A DNA stretch of 64,000 bases from Asticcacaulis currens (GTDB lineage Bacteria > Pseudomonadota > Alphaproteobacteria > Caulobacterales > Caulobacteraceae): the NCBI RefSeq assembly GCF_028550395.1, contig NZ_JAQQKW010000003.1:124001-188000 (forward strand), written 5' to 3'. Each line of letters starts with the position of its first letter. Positions within the stretch are counted from its first letter, which is position 1. Shown here in pieces: positions 1 to 9,654 of this stretch. The translations under genes were made by a program, and so were the position numbers. The notes beneath the pieces are model-generated. The model saw nothing but the letters and a program-made list of their open reading frames with translations. It did no database searches and was not told the origin of the DNA.

Positions 1-2997
1 AAACCCGTTAAATTCGGCGTCCTTGGCGAACGGGCTTGAGGCCACCACCTTGCCGAAATCGACCTTGTCAAAGCTCAGTTCACCCCTGAGCGGTTTGGTC
101 GTATCGAACGGCACGTCCATCGGGGCCAGCGCAAAGTCGCCACCTTCGCTGGTGACGCGCGCGCTTTCTAGCCTCAGATAATCCCCGGCGAACTGCATCA
201 CTGCGCGCACGTCCTTCACCGGCACCACGCTGGTGACGCGACGCGCCGTCAAGGTCTGACCCGGCGCCGATTGCAGCGGGGCCAGAGAGGTAAAGTCAAT
301 CCGCCCGTTCAGACCTTCGACCAAACCCGCCGGGCTGGTAAAGCCCATCTCATTCAGCGTCAGCGCGCCGCCTGAGGTCGAACCGTCCGGCGACCAGCCG
401 AAATAGCCCTTGAAATCGACGCGACCGGTCGTGTCACGCTGAAGCACCCCCGCCACCATCGGCGTCAGGTCGAGCGGTTGCAGCTTTTGTGGCGCAAAGC
501 TGAGATGGGTCGCGGTAAGATCGGCGCGGCCCTTGCCGCTGGCGAGGTCAGAACGCAGGACAATCTCCGCCAGAGGCCCATCGGCCCGCGCCTGCACCGC
601 CGCATCGGCGGAGGTCACGGCCAGCTTGCCGTCCAGCGTCTTGCGGCCCTGCACCATGTCACCGGCGATCAGCACCGGATGGAAGCGCGGCGCGTCCATC
701 GCGTCCGTGGCCTTCAGGGTTTTCAGCGCCACCGTGAAGCCCAGACCGTCCGCATCGGGGAAGCTGCTGGCGGTAAAGGCCCCCTCGCCGCCTGACAATG
801 CCACCTGATAGTCGGGGGCGGCAGCGGCCATGCCGTCAAAGCGGCCTTCGCTGCGCCACTGACCGCTGTTCATCGTCAGGACCGGGGCGGCTGTCGGGCA
901 CAGACGGGTGGTAAAGGCGGTCAGACGACCGCCGATATCGGCGCGCTCGGCGGTAAACGGCAGGCAATCGTCAAGCCGCACCTGCAACAGGCCCGATGAA
1001 CTGTAGACAAAGCGGGCATTGGCGGTGGCCTGCGCCCCATAGACGGGGGCCAGGTTGAAGCCGGCTTCAAGCGTCAGCCGGCCATCGAGCGCCCCCTGCG
1101 CCCCAAAGCCGAAATCCGACACTCTGGCCTTGAGCGCAGGCAGATTGTCGCCGCTTGTCACCACCGTGAACGCGGTGCGCGTATCGCTGGCGATCAGGGC
1201 CGAGCGCGCATCGGTCGTCAGGCGTATATCGCCACCATCGAACGGGCGGATCAGCACCGGCTTACCCGGACTGACGGCGAAGCGGTGGCGGTTGCCCTGA
1301 CCGCTCAGCGAGACGCGCACCGCCTCGGCCTTCAGGCTGAAGCGGTCGGCGGCGCGCAGCAGAGACACCATCAGATCCGGTCCCGGCGGCGGCGCGGGCA
1401 CGGGCGGCGTCCCGGCGGGCAAACGGGCATTGGCCGCGTCAAAGGCCACCCGGCTTTCGGCCAGAGCCCTGGCACGATCTGCGGCCAGCGCGCCCATGCC
1501 GCGATAGCGGCCCTGACGGCCGTTAACATCGGTGGTCAGGGCGATCTCATAGGCGTCCGGCCCTAAGCGCCCCGTGCCGTCGAGCCGGGCGGTCACACCG
1601 GAAAGACTCAGATCGCCCTGCGCGGCGCGGGCGGCCACGGCGCGGCCTTCGAAACTGAGATCGGTGCCTTCGGAGCCGTGCGCCAGCGAGAAACCGGAGA
1701 GGTCCAGCGCCGCCTCATTGAGCGACAAGGTGTCCTGCGTAAAAACCCCGGCCTTGAGGCTCAAGGGGCCATCGAGCGTCACGGCCGAAGCGGCATCCAG
1801 CGCCAGATCGCTGCGCAGCGTCAGGTCGTGCGCGGCCACCCGCACGGTGCGGCCCTGCATGGCACCGTTTCGGAAACTGTCCAGCGTCGCCATCACCTGC
1901 GAAGTCCCCGAAAAGGCCACCCGCGTGTTTTCAAAATCGGCCCGGCCATTGAGGCTCAGCGTGCTGTCCAGCCCCCGAACGGAGGACGCCCCGGCCCCGT
2001 CTGCGGCGTCGGCACGCAAGGCCAGCACGCCGCTCAGCATACCGTCAAAGGCCGACAGGGGCGATTTGCGCGAGGCTTCGTCCGACAGGCGACGATAGGG
2101 CAGTCGAAGATCAAGATCCGCATGGACCCCGCTCAGGCGCGGCAGCGGATCACCCAGTTCGGCCTCCGGGGCCTGAGCGGCCGGGAACAGCAGTTCGGAC
2201 GCCGACAGGTTGGCGTCGATGCGCAGCGCCTCACCCGCATCGACATCGGGTTCGGCCTGAATACGGATATGGCCGTCGGACAGTTGCCCCTGCAATTGCG
2301 GCCCGTTCAGGGCTCCGGGGATCAGGGTGGCGTTCAGCGCCCGCAAGCGCCCCTGTTTCAGACTGAGCCCGCCGGTAGCCGCGACTGTGCCATAGTCGGT
2401 GCGCACCCTGATGCGCGCATCCTCGACCAGAATCTCGTCGGGCAGAGGCCCGCCGCCCCCGCTGCCGCCTTTCAGCAGGCGGTCCAGACGCCCGAAACCC
2501 AAGCCCATTTTATCATAGGAAAAGCTCAGTTCGGGTTTGACGAGGTGGATGCGCTTAAGGCGCGTCAGCGGCTGGCCCAGCCGGAACAGGTTGAGCTCAT
2601 AATCAATGTCGAAGCGTTCGATCTTCAGGTCGGGCCGCCCGGCCTCACCCAGCACGATGCGGCCGGACACATGATTCAAACTCAGGGTGTCGATGCGCAG
2701 CTCAGACGGGATATCGTTCGAACGCAGCCAGCCCTGCGCCACTTCGCGCGCTATGTCCTTGCGCGCCGCATAGGCGATGACGCCTACCGCCGCCGCCCCC
2801 CACAGGGTCAGCAGCAGCCAGCCGCCCGCCTTCAGATAGCGTTTGCGTCGTCCGGGTCCACCCGGTCCGCCCTTACCGCTGGACGTCGGCCCCCCACCCT
2901 TACCACCGCCGCCCTTCGGACGTGACGGCGCAGCCTCTCCCCCGTTGCCGACTGCACGGGTAAAACTCGACTGGGGCGGCAGCCGCACAGGAAACAA
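1..2997 (-). CDS. YdbH-like intermembrane transport / AsmA-type envelope protein (partial, C-terminus off the left edge)
   Basis: This is an open frame of 999 codons that is still open at base 1. The start is chosen as TTG at 2997, because no in-frame ATG lies upstream before a stop and GGAGG sits 7 bases before it. The protein begins with a Gly/Pro/Lys-rich cytoplasmic stretch, then one membrane helix (LLLTLWGAAAVGVIAY), then a long region of beta-strand-like repeats with few charged clusters. The segment read from about 430 back to 240 (DLTPMVAGVLQRDTTGRVDF, VEGLNGRIDFTSL, RRVTSVVPVKD) resembles the C-terminal part of YdbH-family proteins, which are AsmA/TamB-like inner-membrane proteins implicated in moving phospholipid to the outer membrane. 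The missing end and any ynbE/ydbL partners would lie left of the window. The family call is from recall of typical sequences. Confidence 0.75.
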   Translation of the reverse strand, partial: MFPVRLPPQSSFTRAVGNGGEAAPSRPKGGGGKGGGPTSSGKGGPGGPGRRKRYLKAGGWLLLTLWGAAAVGVIAYAARKDIAREVAQGWLRSNDIPSELRIDTLSLNHVSGRIVLGEAGRPDLKIERFDIDYELNLFRLGQPLTRLKRIHLVKPELSFSYDKMGLGFGRLDRLLKGGSGGGGPLPDEILVEDARIRVRTDYGTVAATGGLSLKQGRLRALNATLIPGALNGPQLQGQLSDGHIRIQAEPDVDAGEALRIDANLSASELLFPAAQAPEAELGDPLPRLSGVHADLDLRLPYRRLSDEASRKSPLSAFDGMLSGVLALRADAADGAGASSVRGLDSTLSLNGRADFENTRVAFSGTSQVMATLDSFRNGAMQGRTVRVAAHDLTLRSDLALDAASAVTLDGPLSLKAGVFTQDTLSLNEAALDLSGFSLAHGSEGTDLSFEGRAVAARAAQGDLSLSGVTARLDGTGRLGPDAYEIALTTDVNGRQGRYRGMGALAADRARALAESRVAFDAANARLPAGTPPVPAPPPGPDLMVSLLRAADRFSLKAEAVRVSLSGQGNRHRFAVSPGKPVLIRPFDGGDIRLTTDARSALIASDTRTAFTVVTSGDNLPALKARVSDFGFGAQGALDGRLTLEAGFNLAPVYGAQATANARFVYSSSGLLQVRLDDCLPFTAERADIGGRLTAFTTRLCPTAAPVLTMNSGQWRSEGRFDGMAAAAPDYQVALSGGEGAFTASSFPDADGLGFTVALKTLKATDAMDAPRFHPVLIAGDMVQGRKTLDGKLAVTSADAAVQARADGPLAEIVLRSDLASGKGRADLTATHLSFAPQKLQPLDLTPMVAGVLQRDTTGRVDFKGYFGWSPDGSTSGGALTLNEMGFTSPAGLVEGLNGRIDFTSLAPLQSAPGQTLTARRVTSVVPVKDVRAVMQFAGDYLRLESARVTSEGGDFALAPMDVPFDTTKPLRGELSFDKVDFGKVVASSPFAKDAEFNGF

Positions 2998-3574
2998 CAG
3001 CTCACCTCCATCCTCAGGCGCATCGGTCAGAATGTGGGTGCGCAACGGATCAATCTCTCACGGGATCAAAAGGTTGGACAAAGGTTCAGGGCAGCAATAT
3101 GGCACACAACTCTTAAAAAAACGGCGCATAACCGATTCTTTTTCTTACCGTATCCGGACCATTACGGCTTCTTTATCCGCCGGCGCGTGCATTTTTTTGG
3201 GTCGTCGTTACGCAAAGTGATCCGCACCCAGACCAAGACCGTCCGCCCGCGCCCTCCGCCGTAAAAAACCCGTAAATGCACCGGCCTGCGGCCCGTCTAA
3301 GCCGGATATTAACCTTCTGCTTCTAATCGGGACAGACCGTTTCGTCGCCCAATCTCAGAAAAACGGCGATATAGATGGCGGAGCGCGCCTCATTTTGGCC
3401 TTATTCCGGCGTATGCAGGGGCGTTAACACTTTCAAATTCGCGTCTGCGGCAACTCGTCGGATCGCGCATTCCCTGAAACAGGGAAATACAGGCTAACTG
3501 GGCGGCGGAGAAAACGGCTCCGTTTTGAGTAGAGCCCGCGTTGTGTAAACCTCGTATACCGTTTTTGGATCGTA
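2998..3574. other. Intergenic region, no gene seen
   Basis: This is about 580 bases between two divergent genes. It must hold the promoters of the YdbH-like gene and of the M23 peptidase gene. There are short A/T tracts around 3110-3200 and 3415-3440, but I see no convincing -35/-10 pair, RNA or repeat. Short open frames here have no ribosome binding site or recognisable product. Confidence 0.5.
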
Positions 3575-5032
3575 ATGGCTCAACTCGACCCTCGCCGCCA
3601 ACCTGTGCGCCTGACCCCGATGGTGCTGGTCTCCGCGACCGCCCTGACGGTGGCCACTCTGGTCTGGCGCGTTTATCAGCCGCTGCCGAGCGAACTGCCG
3701 ACCCTCGACCCCAGTGCGACCCTGGCGCTGGAAACCCGTGCCTTGGCCGAAGCGGCAGCGCGTCCGGGCTTCACCCAACCCGTAAATGTTCAGATCATGG
3801 TGCGTGCGGGCGAAAGCCTGACCCAGGCCCTGACCCGTTCGGGCGTCTCTTCGACCGAGGCCAATGCCGCCGTCACCCTCCTGTCCCAGGCCTTTGACGT
3901 CGTCAATGTCGGCAAGGGGTTAAGCCTTCAGGCCGCCATCGCCCGCCCGGAAGCCGGCAACGCCCCGGCGCAGCTTCTGGGTCTGACCGTGCGTACCGGC
4001 CCGGCCAAGCAACTGACACTGACCACCAGCCATGACGGGTCGATGCGCCTGCGCGCGCTCGAAGAATCCGTGCGTGATGAGCGCCGCGTCGCCATCGGCA
4101 CTATCGACGGCTCGCTGATCACCTCGGCCACGGCGCTGGGGGCCACGCCGAATGTTACCGGTCAGGTGCTCAAACTGTTCGCGCACAAGATCGACTTTGA
4201 ACGCGATATCCAGCCGGGCGACACCTTCAAGCTGGTATTTGATCGCAAGGTGACCGAGAGCGGCCGCGTCGTGGAATCCGGCAATCTGCTCTATGCCGAA
4301 ATCAGCGCCAAGGGCCACATTACGCGCTTCTACTCCTATAAGCGCAAGGGCGACAAGGACGCGCAGTTCTTCGACGATACGGGCAAGAATATCAAAGGCT
4401 TCCTGCTGGCGACGCCGGTCGCCGCAGCCCGCACCTCCTCCGGTTTCGGCATGCGTCGCCACCCCATTCAGGGCTTTATGAAGATGCATACCGGCATCGA
4501 CTTTGCCGCCGGTACGGGCACCCCCATCTACGCCGCCGGTGACGGCGTCGTGGCCGATGCCAAATGGTGGGGCGGCTATGGCCGATGGGTGCGCGTGTCG
4601 CACAATAGCGACTGGGCGACCGGCTATGCCCACATGTCGCAGATCAAGGTTCGCCCCGGTCAGCGCGTCAAGCAGGGCGAACTGATCGGCTATGTCGGTT
4701 CGACCGGCAATTCGACCGGCCCGCACCTGCACTTCGAAGTGTGGTACAAGAACCATCCGATCAATCCGAAGGACGCCAAGGTGCCGCAAGGCACCATTCT
4801 GGCCGGTCAGGACCTGGTGGCGTTCAAAGCCCGTAAGCACGAACTGGACACCATGATCGCCATGGCCGACCTCAAGCGCACGCAGGACAATCAGCCGTCT
4901 CAGGCGCTGGCCATGAAGACCACACCGTACAAGTACGAAGACTCCGGCGCGGCCAACAAGCTGGTCGCCAAGACAGAACGCAAGAACATCCCGCTGCGCC
5001 CGGCCCTGTCCACCAGCCGCGGTAGTCAGTAA
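3575..5032 (+). CDS. M23 family metallopeptidase with N-terminal membrane anchor
   Basis: The 485-residue protein has a single hydrophobic segment at about residues 15-31, which is a signal anchor or uncleaved signal. A domain follows at about 75-130 (MVRAGESLTQALTRSGV) that resembles the LysM/OapA-like region found before many M23 domains. The LytM/M23 domain lies at about 290-395. It has HTGIDFAAG near residue 305 (zinc-binding His and Asp), GYAHMS, and HLHFE near residue 384 (second zinc ligand), so the zinc site looks complete. Such enzymes cut peptide cross-links of peptidoglycan in the periplasm during growth and division. The gene stands alone and ends at a strong terminator. The physiological partner cannot be told from sequence. 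Confidence 0.9.
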   Translation: MAQLDPRRQPVRLTPMVLVSATALTVATLVWRVYQPLPSELPTLDPSATLALETRALAEAAARPGFTQPVNVQIMVRAGESLTQALTRSGVSSTEANAAVTLLSQAFDVVNVGKGLSLQAAIARPEAGNAPAQLLGLTVRTGPAKQLTLTTSHDGSMRLRALEESVRDERRVAIGTIDGSLITSATALGATPNVTGQVLKLFAHKIDFERDIQPGDTFKLVFDRKVTESGRVVESGNLLYAEISAKGHITRFYSYKRKGDKDAQFFDDTGKNIKGFLLATPVAAARTSSGFGMRRHPIQGFMKMHTGIDFAAGTGTPIYAAGDGVVADAKWWGGYGRWVRVSHNSDWATGYAHMSQIKVRPGQRVKQGELIGYVGSTGNSTGPHLHFEVWYKNHPINPKDAKVPQGTILAGQDLVAFKARKHELDTMIAMADLKRTQDNQPSQALAMKTTPYKYEDSGAANKLVAKTERKNIPLRPALSTSRGSQ

Positions 5033-5044
5033 CAGACAAAAAAT

Positions 5045-5067
5045 CCCGGTTTTGCCGGGCTTTTTTT
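5045..5067 (+). terminator. Rho-independent terminator of the M23 peptidase gene
   Basis: Stem CCCGG with loop TTTTG and stem CCGGG is followed by C and seven T. It lies 12 bases after the stop codon of the peptidase gene. Confidence 0.85.
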
Positions 5068-5135
5068 CGCCAAGGCGAGGACTGACTGTATAGTACGAAG
5101 CCGACGCCACGGATCGCCCGTTTCAATACTATTCG

Positions 5136-6413
5136 CTATTCCAACCTGTCCACACGATACAGCGCCGGAAACAGCTTGATCCACGCGCCCGTCACCAGTA
5201 TCGCGCCAATGCCGCCGAACAGGGCCGCGCCAATGGGCCCCAGAAGGCGCGTCGCTACGCCACTTTCGAATTCACCCAGCTCGTTCGACGCCCCAATAAA
5301 CAGGTAGGACACCGAGGCCACCCGTCCGCGCATGGGGTCAGGCGTCACGATCTGCACCAGCGTCCCGCGCACAAAGACGCTGACCATATCCGCCGCGCCC
5401 AGCACGGCGAGTGCTGCCACCGACACGAAGATGTTGGTCGAAAGCCCGAAAATAATGGTCATCAGGCCAAACACCGCCACGCCGCCATACATCCATTTGC
5501 CGGCCTTGTATTTCAGAGGCCGCCGCGCCAGCCACAGGGCCGTCATCATGGCCCCCACCGCCGGGGCGGCCCTGAGCGCGCCATAACCGATTTCCCCAGC
5601 GTGCAGGATGTCGCGCGCAAAGATGGGCAGCAGCGCCGTCGCCCCACCCAGCAGCACCGCCGCCAGATCGAGCGACAGGGCGCCAAAAACGATCTTGTTG
5701 GTCCAGATATAGATCAGGCCTTCGCGCACCATCTCCATCTTGGAGCCAGTGGGCGCATTGACGGGATGCGTATCGGCCTTCAGCGTGGCGATCAGCACGC
5801 CGCCGATGACAAACAGCGCCGCCGAAAAGCCGTAAGCGAACATGGCAGAAACACTGAGCAACAGGCCGCTGACCGCTGCCCCGGAGATACCGCCGATCTG
5901 AAACGCCAGGGCATTGGAGGCGATGGCGCGCGGCAAAATCGCCTTGGGCACCAGCATCGGGCCGATGGCCGATGAGGCCGGGGCGATAAAGGCGCGCGAC
6001 GCCCCCAGAAAGAAGGACAGGGCAATCAGTCCGGCAATCGGCGGATGATCCAGCGCCGACAGCCCCATATAGCCCAGCGCAATCACGGCCTGCGCCGCGA
6101 TCGTATAGCCCATGATCTTTTTACGGTCATAACGGTCGGCCACGATGCCCGCCGGCAGCGTAAAGGCGAACATGGCGATAAACTGCGTCAGCCCCATCAG
6201 ACCGATATACAGCGCCGCCTCGCCGATGCCGGAATCCTTGCGCGCCGTCTCATAGATCTGCCAGGCGATGACCGCGCTTTGCGACGAAAAGCCCAGCACC
6301 GAGCACAGGCGGGCGATCCAGAAGTTGCGGTAGGCGGGTATGCGGAACGGGTTTTGCGATTCCGGCGGCGAAGGCGGCTCGGAAACGATTTCAGGCGAAA
6401 CGGGAGGGGTCAC
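5136..6413 (-). CDS. MFS transporter (EntS/MFS_3-like)
   Basis: The protein has 425 residues with about twelve hydrophobic segments. It carries the loop 2-3 signature of the major facilitator superfamily (GIVADRYDRKKIM) and a repeat of that type in the second half (RGRVASVSYLF). The sequence resembles the exporter branch that includes EntS, but the substrate cannot be assigned. The start is GTG at 6413, with GGA 8 bases upstream and no better in-frame ATG. The N-terminal 20 residues are Pro/Glu/Ser-rich. It is transcribed divergently from dapE with about 70 bases between starts, so the two may share a control region. Confidence 0.85.
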   Translation of the reverse strand: MTPPVSPEIVSEPPSPPESQNPFRIPAYRNFWIARLCSVLGFSSQSAVIAWQIYETARKDSGIGEAALYIGLMGLTQFIAMFAFTLPAGIVADRYDRKKIMGYTIAAQAVIALGYMGLSALDHPPIAGLIALSFFLGASRAFIAPASSAIGPMLVPKAILPRAIASNALAFQIGGISGAAVSGLLLSVSAMFAYGFSAALFVIGGVLIATLKADTHPVNAPTGSKMEMVREGLIYIWTNKIVFGALSLDLAAVLLGGATALLPIFARDILHAGEIGYGALRAAPAVGAMMTALWLARRPLKYKAGKWMYGGVAVFGLMTIIFGLSTNIFVSVAALAVLGAADMVSVFVRGTLVQIVTPDPMRGRVASVSYLFIGASNELGEFESGVATRLLGPIGAALFGGIGAILVTGAWIKLFPALYRVDRLE

Positions 6414-6486
6414 GGCGATATCCGGTAAATAGGTCCGCGAATGATTTCACTTTCGTTCGCAGCAAAGTCGTCTTACACCACGCGCC

Positions 6487-7641
6487 ATGACGAATATACC
6501 CGAAAACACGCTCGATCCGGTCGAATTGACCAAGGCCCTGATCAACCATCCGTCCGTGACTCCGGTGGACGCCGGGGCGATGGACCGCGTGCAGCAGACG
6601 CTGGAATCGCTCGGCTTTGCCTGTGAGCGGCTGAAGTTCGGTGAGATCGAAAACCTCTATGCGCGGCGCGGGACGGCTTCGCCCAACCTGTGCTTTGCTG
6701 GTCATACGGACGTGGTGCCCGAAGGCGCGCTTGATGGCTGGCGCTCGGACCCGTTTGCCGCGACCATCGAAAACGGTGTGCTGACCGGGCGCGGAGCCGT
6801 CGATATGAAGGGCGGTATTGCGGCGTGGATCGCCGCCGTGTCGCGCTTTGAACAGGTGCCCGGTTCGCTGTCCTTCCTGATCACCGGCGACGAAGAAGGC
6901 GAAGCGCTGGACGGTACCAAGAAGGTCGTTGAACACCTGAGGCAGACGGGTGAGGTCATCGACCACTGCATCGTCGGCGAGCCCACCTCTTCGGCGGTGC
7001 TGGGGGACATGATCAAGGTCGGCCGTCGCGGTTCGATCAACGCCACGATCACGGTGACGGGCAAGCAGGGCCACGTCGCCTACCCGCAGCGCGCGCTCAA
7101 TCCGATCCCCGTGCTGGTCGCCATCATGGCTGAACTGGACGGGCGCGTGCTGGATGAGGGCTATGAACGCTTCTTGCCGTCGAATCTCGAAATCACCACC
7201 TTTGATGTGGCGAACAAGACCACCAACCTGATCCCGCAAACGGCGACAGGGCGCATCAATATCCGCTTCAACCCGACCCATTCGGGTGCGTCCTTGCAGG
7301 CGTGGATCGAAGAGGTCTGCGCCCGTCAGGCGGAACGCAGCGGCGCCGCGATCGAGGTGAAAGCCGCTATATCGGGCGAGGCCTTTCTGACCGAGGCCGG
7401 GCCGTTCGTCGATGTCATTCAGGACGCCATCCGCGACGTGCTGAAGGTAGAGGCCGACCCGTCAACCACCGGTGGCACGTCGGACGCGCGCTTTATCCGC
7501 GCCCTGTGCCCGGTGGTGGAATTCGGTCTGGTGGGCCAGACCATGCACCAGGTCAATGAAGCGACCCCGGTACAGGACCTCTATGACCTGACCGACGCCT
7601 ATGCGGCGCTGATCGCCAAATATTTCAAGGTGTTCGCCTAA
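6487..7641 (+). CDS. dapE: Succinyl-diaminopimelate desuccinylase
   Basis: The enzyme hydrolyses N-succinyl-LL-2,6-diaminopimelate to LL-diaminopimelate and succinate in the lysine and peptidoglycan precursor pathway. At 384 residues it has the family's usual length. M20 di-zinc ligands are visible: GHTDVVPEG near residue 73, GAVDMKGG near 106, the catalytic and ligand pair GDEEGEA near 138, IVGEPTS near 167, and QTMHQVNE near 354. The lid dimerisation domain contains GRRGSINATI and GKQGHVAYP. The gene converges on truA across a GC-rich hairpin. In related bacteria it often lies beside fmt, def and truA, as here. Confidence 0.96.
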   Translation: MTNIPENTLDPVELTKALINHPSVTPVDAGAMDRVQQTLESLGFACERLKFGEIENLYARRGTASPNLCFAGHTDVVPEGALDGWRSDPFAATIENGVLTGRGAVDMKGGIAAWIAAVSRFEQVPGSLSFLITGDEEGEALDGTKKVVEHLRQTGEVIDHCIVGEPTSSAVLGDMIKVGRRGSINATITVTGKQGHVAYPQRALNPIPVLVAIMAELDGRVLDEGYERFLPSNLEITTFDVANKTTNLIPQTATGRINIRFNPTHSGASLQAWIEEVCARQAERSGAAIEVKAAISGEAFLTEAGPFVDVIQDAIRDVLKVEADPSTTGGTSDARFIRALCPVVEFGLVGQTMHQVNEATPVQDLYDLTDAYAALIAKYFKVFA

Positions 7642-7644
7642 CAC

Positions 7645-7676
7645 CTCCTCCCTGTCGCGCAGCGATGGGGAGGAGG
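7645..7676. terminator. Hairpin between convergent dapE and truA
   Basis: CCTCCTCCC pairs perfectly with GGGAGGAGG around a 14-base loop. It starts 4 bases after the dapE stop and ends 1 base before the truA stop. There is no T-run, so it may act as a weak bidirectional terminator or transcript end-protector. Confidence 0.5.
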
Positions 7677-7677
7677 A

Positions 7678-8451
7678 CTATATCGAACTGCGGCTTGCGA
7701 AATCCGGTTCCGGTTCAAAGGTGACGTGCGTCAGGCACAAGCCCTCCGGCGGGGCCACCTGCCCGCAGGCACGGCGGTCGCGCGCCTCCAGCGCCGCCTT
7801 GACATCGGCCACCGTCCAGCGACCGATCCCGGCCTCGACCAGCGTGCCGGTCATTGAGCGCACCTGACGATGCAGGAAGGAGCGCGAGGCGAAGACGAGG
7901 TGTATCTCCTCCCCCACCCGCTTCACCCGCGCGATATCCAGCGTCTTGACGGGAGATGCCGCCTGACACTCCGTGTCACGGAAGGTGGTGAAATCATGCC
8001 GCCCGATCAGGTGCTGCGCGGCCTCGGCCATCACCTCGGCATCCAGCGGCTTCTTGACGTGCCACACCCGCCCCTGCTCCAGCGCCGGCGGGGCCCGGCG
8101 GTTGAGGATGCGATAGAGGTACATGCGCCCCGTCGCCGAAAAGCGCGCCGAAAACTCGTCATCGACAATCGCCGCTTCGCGCACGGCGATCGGTTCGGGG
8201 ACCAGATAGGCGTTCATGGCGTCGCGCACCACATCGGGTCGGTAGGTCTTGGGCAGATCAAACGTGATCACCTGACCCGACGCATGGACGCCCGTATCGG
8301 TCCGCCCCGCCGCCGTAATGCGCAGGGGTTCGCCGGAAAAGCCCAGAATGGCGCGCTCCAGCGACCCCTGCACGGTCGGCAGGTTGTCCTGCGCCTGAAA
8401 CCCCTTGTACGGGCGGCCATCATATTCAACGAGGCAGGAATAGCGGGGCAT
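7678..8451 (-). CDS. truA: tRNA pseudouridine(38-40) synthase TruA
   Basis: The 257-residue protein matches the usual TruA length. The catalytic aspartate motif GRTDTGVHASGQV lies near residue 51. Other family landmarks are YDGRPYKGFQAQ at the N-terminus, GRHDFTTFRD, and FLHRQVRSMTGTLVEAG. It isomerises uridines in the anticodon arm of tRNAs. It is the last gene of the def-fmt-truA series, all on the minus strand, but about 200 bases of repeat sequence separate it from fmt. Confidence 0.96.
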   Translation of the reverse strand: MPRYSCLVEYDGRPYKGFQAQDNLPTVQGSLERAILGFSGEPLRITAAGRTDTGVHASGQVITFDLPKTYRPDVVRDAMNAYLVPEPIAVREAAIVDDEFSARFSATGRMYLYRILNRRAPPALEQGRVWHVKKPLDAEVMAEAAQHLIGRHDFTTFRDTECQAASPVKTLDIARVKRVGEEIHLVFASRSFLHRQVRSMTGTLVEAGIGRWTVADVKAALEARDRRACGQVAPPEGLCLTHVTFEPEPDFASRSSI

Positions 8452-8459
8452 GCTAAACC

Positions 8460-8640
8460 TCTATACCTCCCCGGTTTCCCGGGGAGGGGGACCGCACGAG
8501 CCGCCTCAGACGGTGAGATGCGGTGGTGGGGGCTCTTTCCATTTGACGCCATGCACCCGCTGTCGTGAGAGGCGGCCCCCCCACCGTCTGCGAAACCGTG
8601 GGTTTCGCATCCACCTCCCCCAGCAAGCTGGGGGAGTATG
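8460..8640. repeat. GC-rich palindromic intergenic repeat, copy A (fmt-truA)
   Basis: It opens with ACCTCCCCGG/CCGGGGAGGGGGACCGC and continues to GGTGGTGGGGGCTCTTTCC. It closes with a second hairpin, CTCCCCCAGC/GCTGGGGGAG, at 8625-8636. The same opening hairpin and the phrase GTGGGGGCTCTTTC recur at 12370-12434, and a related element lies at 15229-15342. This dispersed, non-coding family fills the gaps between core genes. Confidence 0.7.
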
Positions 8641-8652
8641 ATTGAAAACCTC

Positions 8653-9582
8653 TCATCCCAGACGATCCCCGACGCTCAGGCCCGCGCCGTTGAGGAACTC
8701 GGTGGCGTCCTGCGCGCCCTTGCCTTCGCGCTGCACGCGCAGGAGTTCGATCACGCCGTCGCCGGTGGCAAGGCGCAGGCCTGGCCCGATCAGCGTACCC
8801 GGTGCGGCGTCGGTCATGGCCTCATCGACGCGCGACATCAGCACCTTGAGGCGCTGCTCGCCCTTGGGCGTCTTCAGCATCGTCCATGCGCCCGGAAACG
8901 GCGACAAACCCCGAATGTGCCAGTCGAGTTCACGCGCCGGCCGGCTCCAGTCGATGCGCGCCTCTTCCGAGGTGATCTTTTTGGCGTAGGTGACCTCACC
9001 GACCTGCGGTTCGCCTTCCGGCTGACTGCGCTCAATAGCGGCCAAGGCGACGGGCAGCAGCGACGCCCCCAGCCCGGCCAGCTTGTCGTGCAGGGTCTGG
9101 GCCGTGTCCTGCGCTGTGATTTCGACGCGGCCGGACAGGATGACCGGCCCTTCGTCCAGCCCCTCGGACATGCGCATCACCTGCACGCCCGTATGGGTAT
9201 CACCGGCCATGATCGCGCGTTGGATCGGCGCCGCCCCGCGCCAGCGCGGCAACAGCGAGGCATGGAGGTTGAAACAGCCGAGCGGCGGATGTTCCAGCAC
9301 CTCGCGCTTTAAAATCTGGCCATAGGCGACAACGATGGCGGCGTCGATGTCCAGCGCCTGAAATTCGGCAATCGCGTCATCCGACTTCATCGACTTCGGG
9401 GTGCGGACCGGCAGGCCCAGACTATCGGCAAAGGCGTGCACCGGCGACGGGGTCAACACCTGCCCCCGGCCCTTGGGTGCCGGCGGCTGCGAATAGACGC
9501 AGACGATCTCATGACCGGCGGCGACCAGTTCGGCCAGAGCCTTCACAGCAAATTCGGGGGTGCCCATAAAGGCCAAACGCAT
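8653..9582 (-). CDS. fmt: Methionyl-tRNA formyltransferase
   Basis: The start is ATG at 9582, with GGAG 7 bases upstream; this gives [13 protein letters not shown], the normal N-terminus. A longer frame to 9636 would run through the upstream terminator. The 309 residues include the formyl-transferase core with [16 protein letters not shown] near residue 105 (catalytic Asn/His) and the signature aspartate in [11 protein letters not shown]. The C-terminal tRNA-binding domain follows. The enzyme formylates initiator Met-tRNA with 10-formyl-tetrahydrofolate and works with the adjacent def product. Confidence 0.96.
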   Translation of the reverse strand: MRLAFMGTPEFAVKALAELVAAGHEIVCVYSQPPAPKGRGQVLTPSPVHAFADSLGLPVRTPKSMKSDDAIAEFQALDIDAAIVVAYGQILKREVLEHPPLGCFNLHASLLPRWRGAAPIQRAIMAGDTHTGVQVMRMSEGLDEGPVILSGRVEITAQDTAQTLHDKLAGLGASLLPVALAAIERSQPEGEPQVGEVTYAKKITSEEARIDWSRPARELDWHIRGLSPFPGAWTMLKTPKGEQRLKVLMSRVDEAMTDAAPGTLIGPGLRLATGDGVIELLRVQREGKGAQDATEFLNGAGLSVGDRLG

Positions 9583-9595
9583 GGAGTAACTCCGC

Positions 9596-9630
9596 AAAAA
9601 ACAAAAGCGCATCCGGTGGACGCGCTTTTG
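9596..9630 (-). terminator. Terminator between def and fmt
   Basis: On the minus strand, CAAAAGCGC pairs with GCGCTTTTG around an 11-base loop and runs into six T. It lies 24 bases after the def stop and ends 13 bases before the fmt ATG. It should separate def from fmt or attenuate read-through into fmt. Confidence 0.8.
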
Positions 9631-9654
9631 GCTCAATTCAAAGGGCTATGCAAG

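Noticed and set aside
1678-2925. 415-codon open frame on the plus strand
   Set aside because: Antisense to the YdbH-like gene, whose frame is continuous to the window edge.
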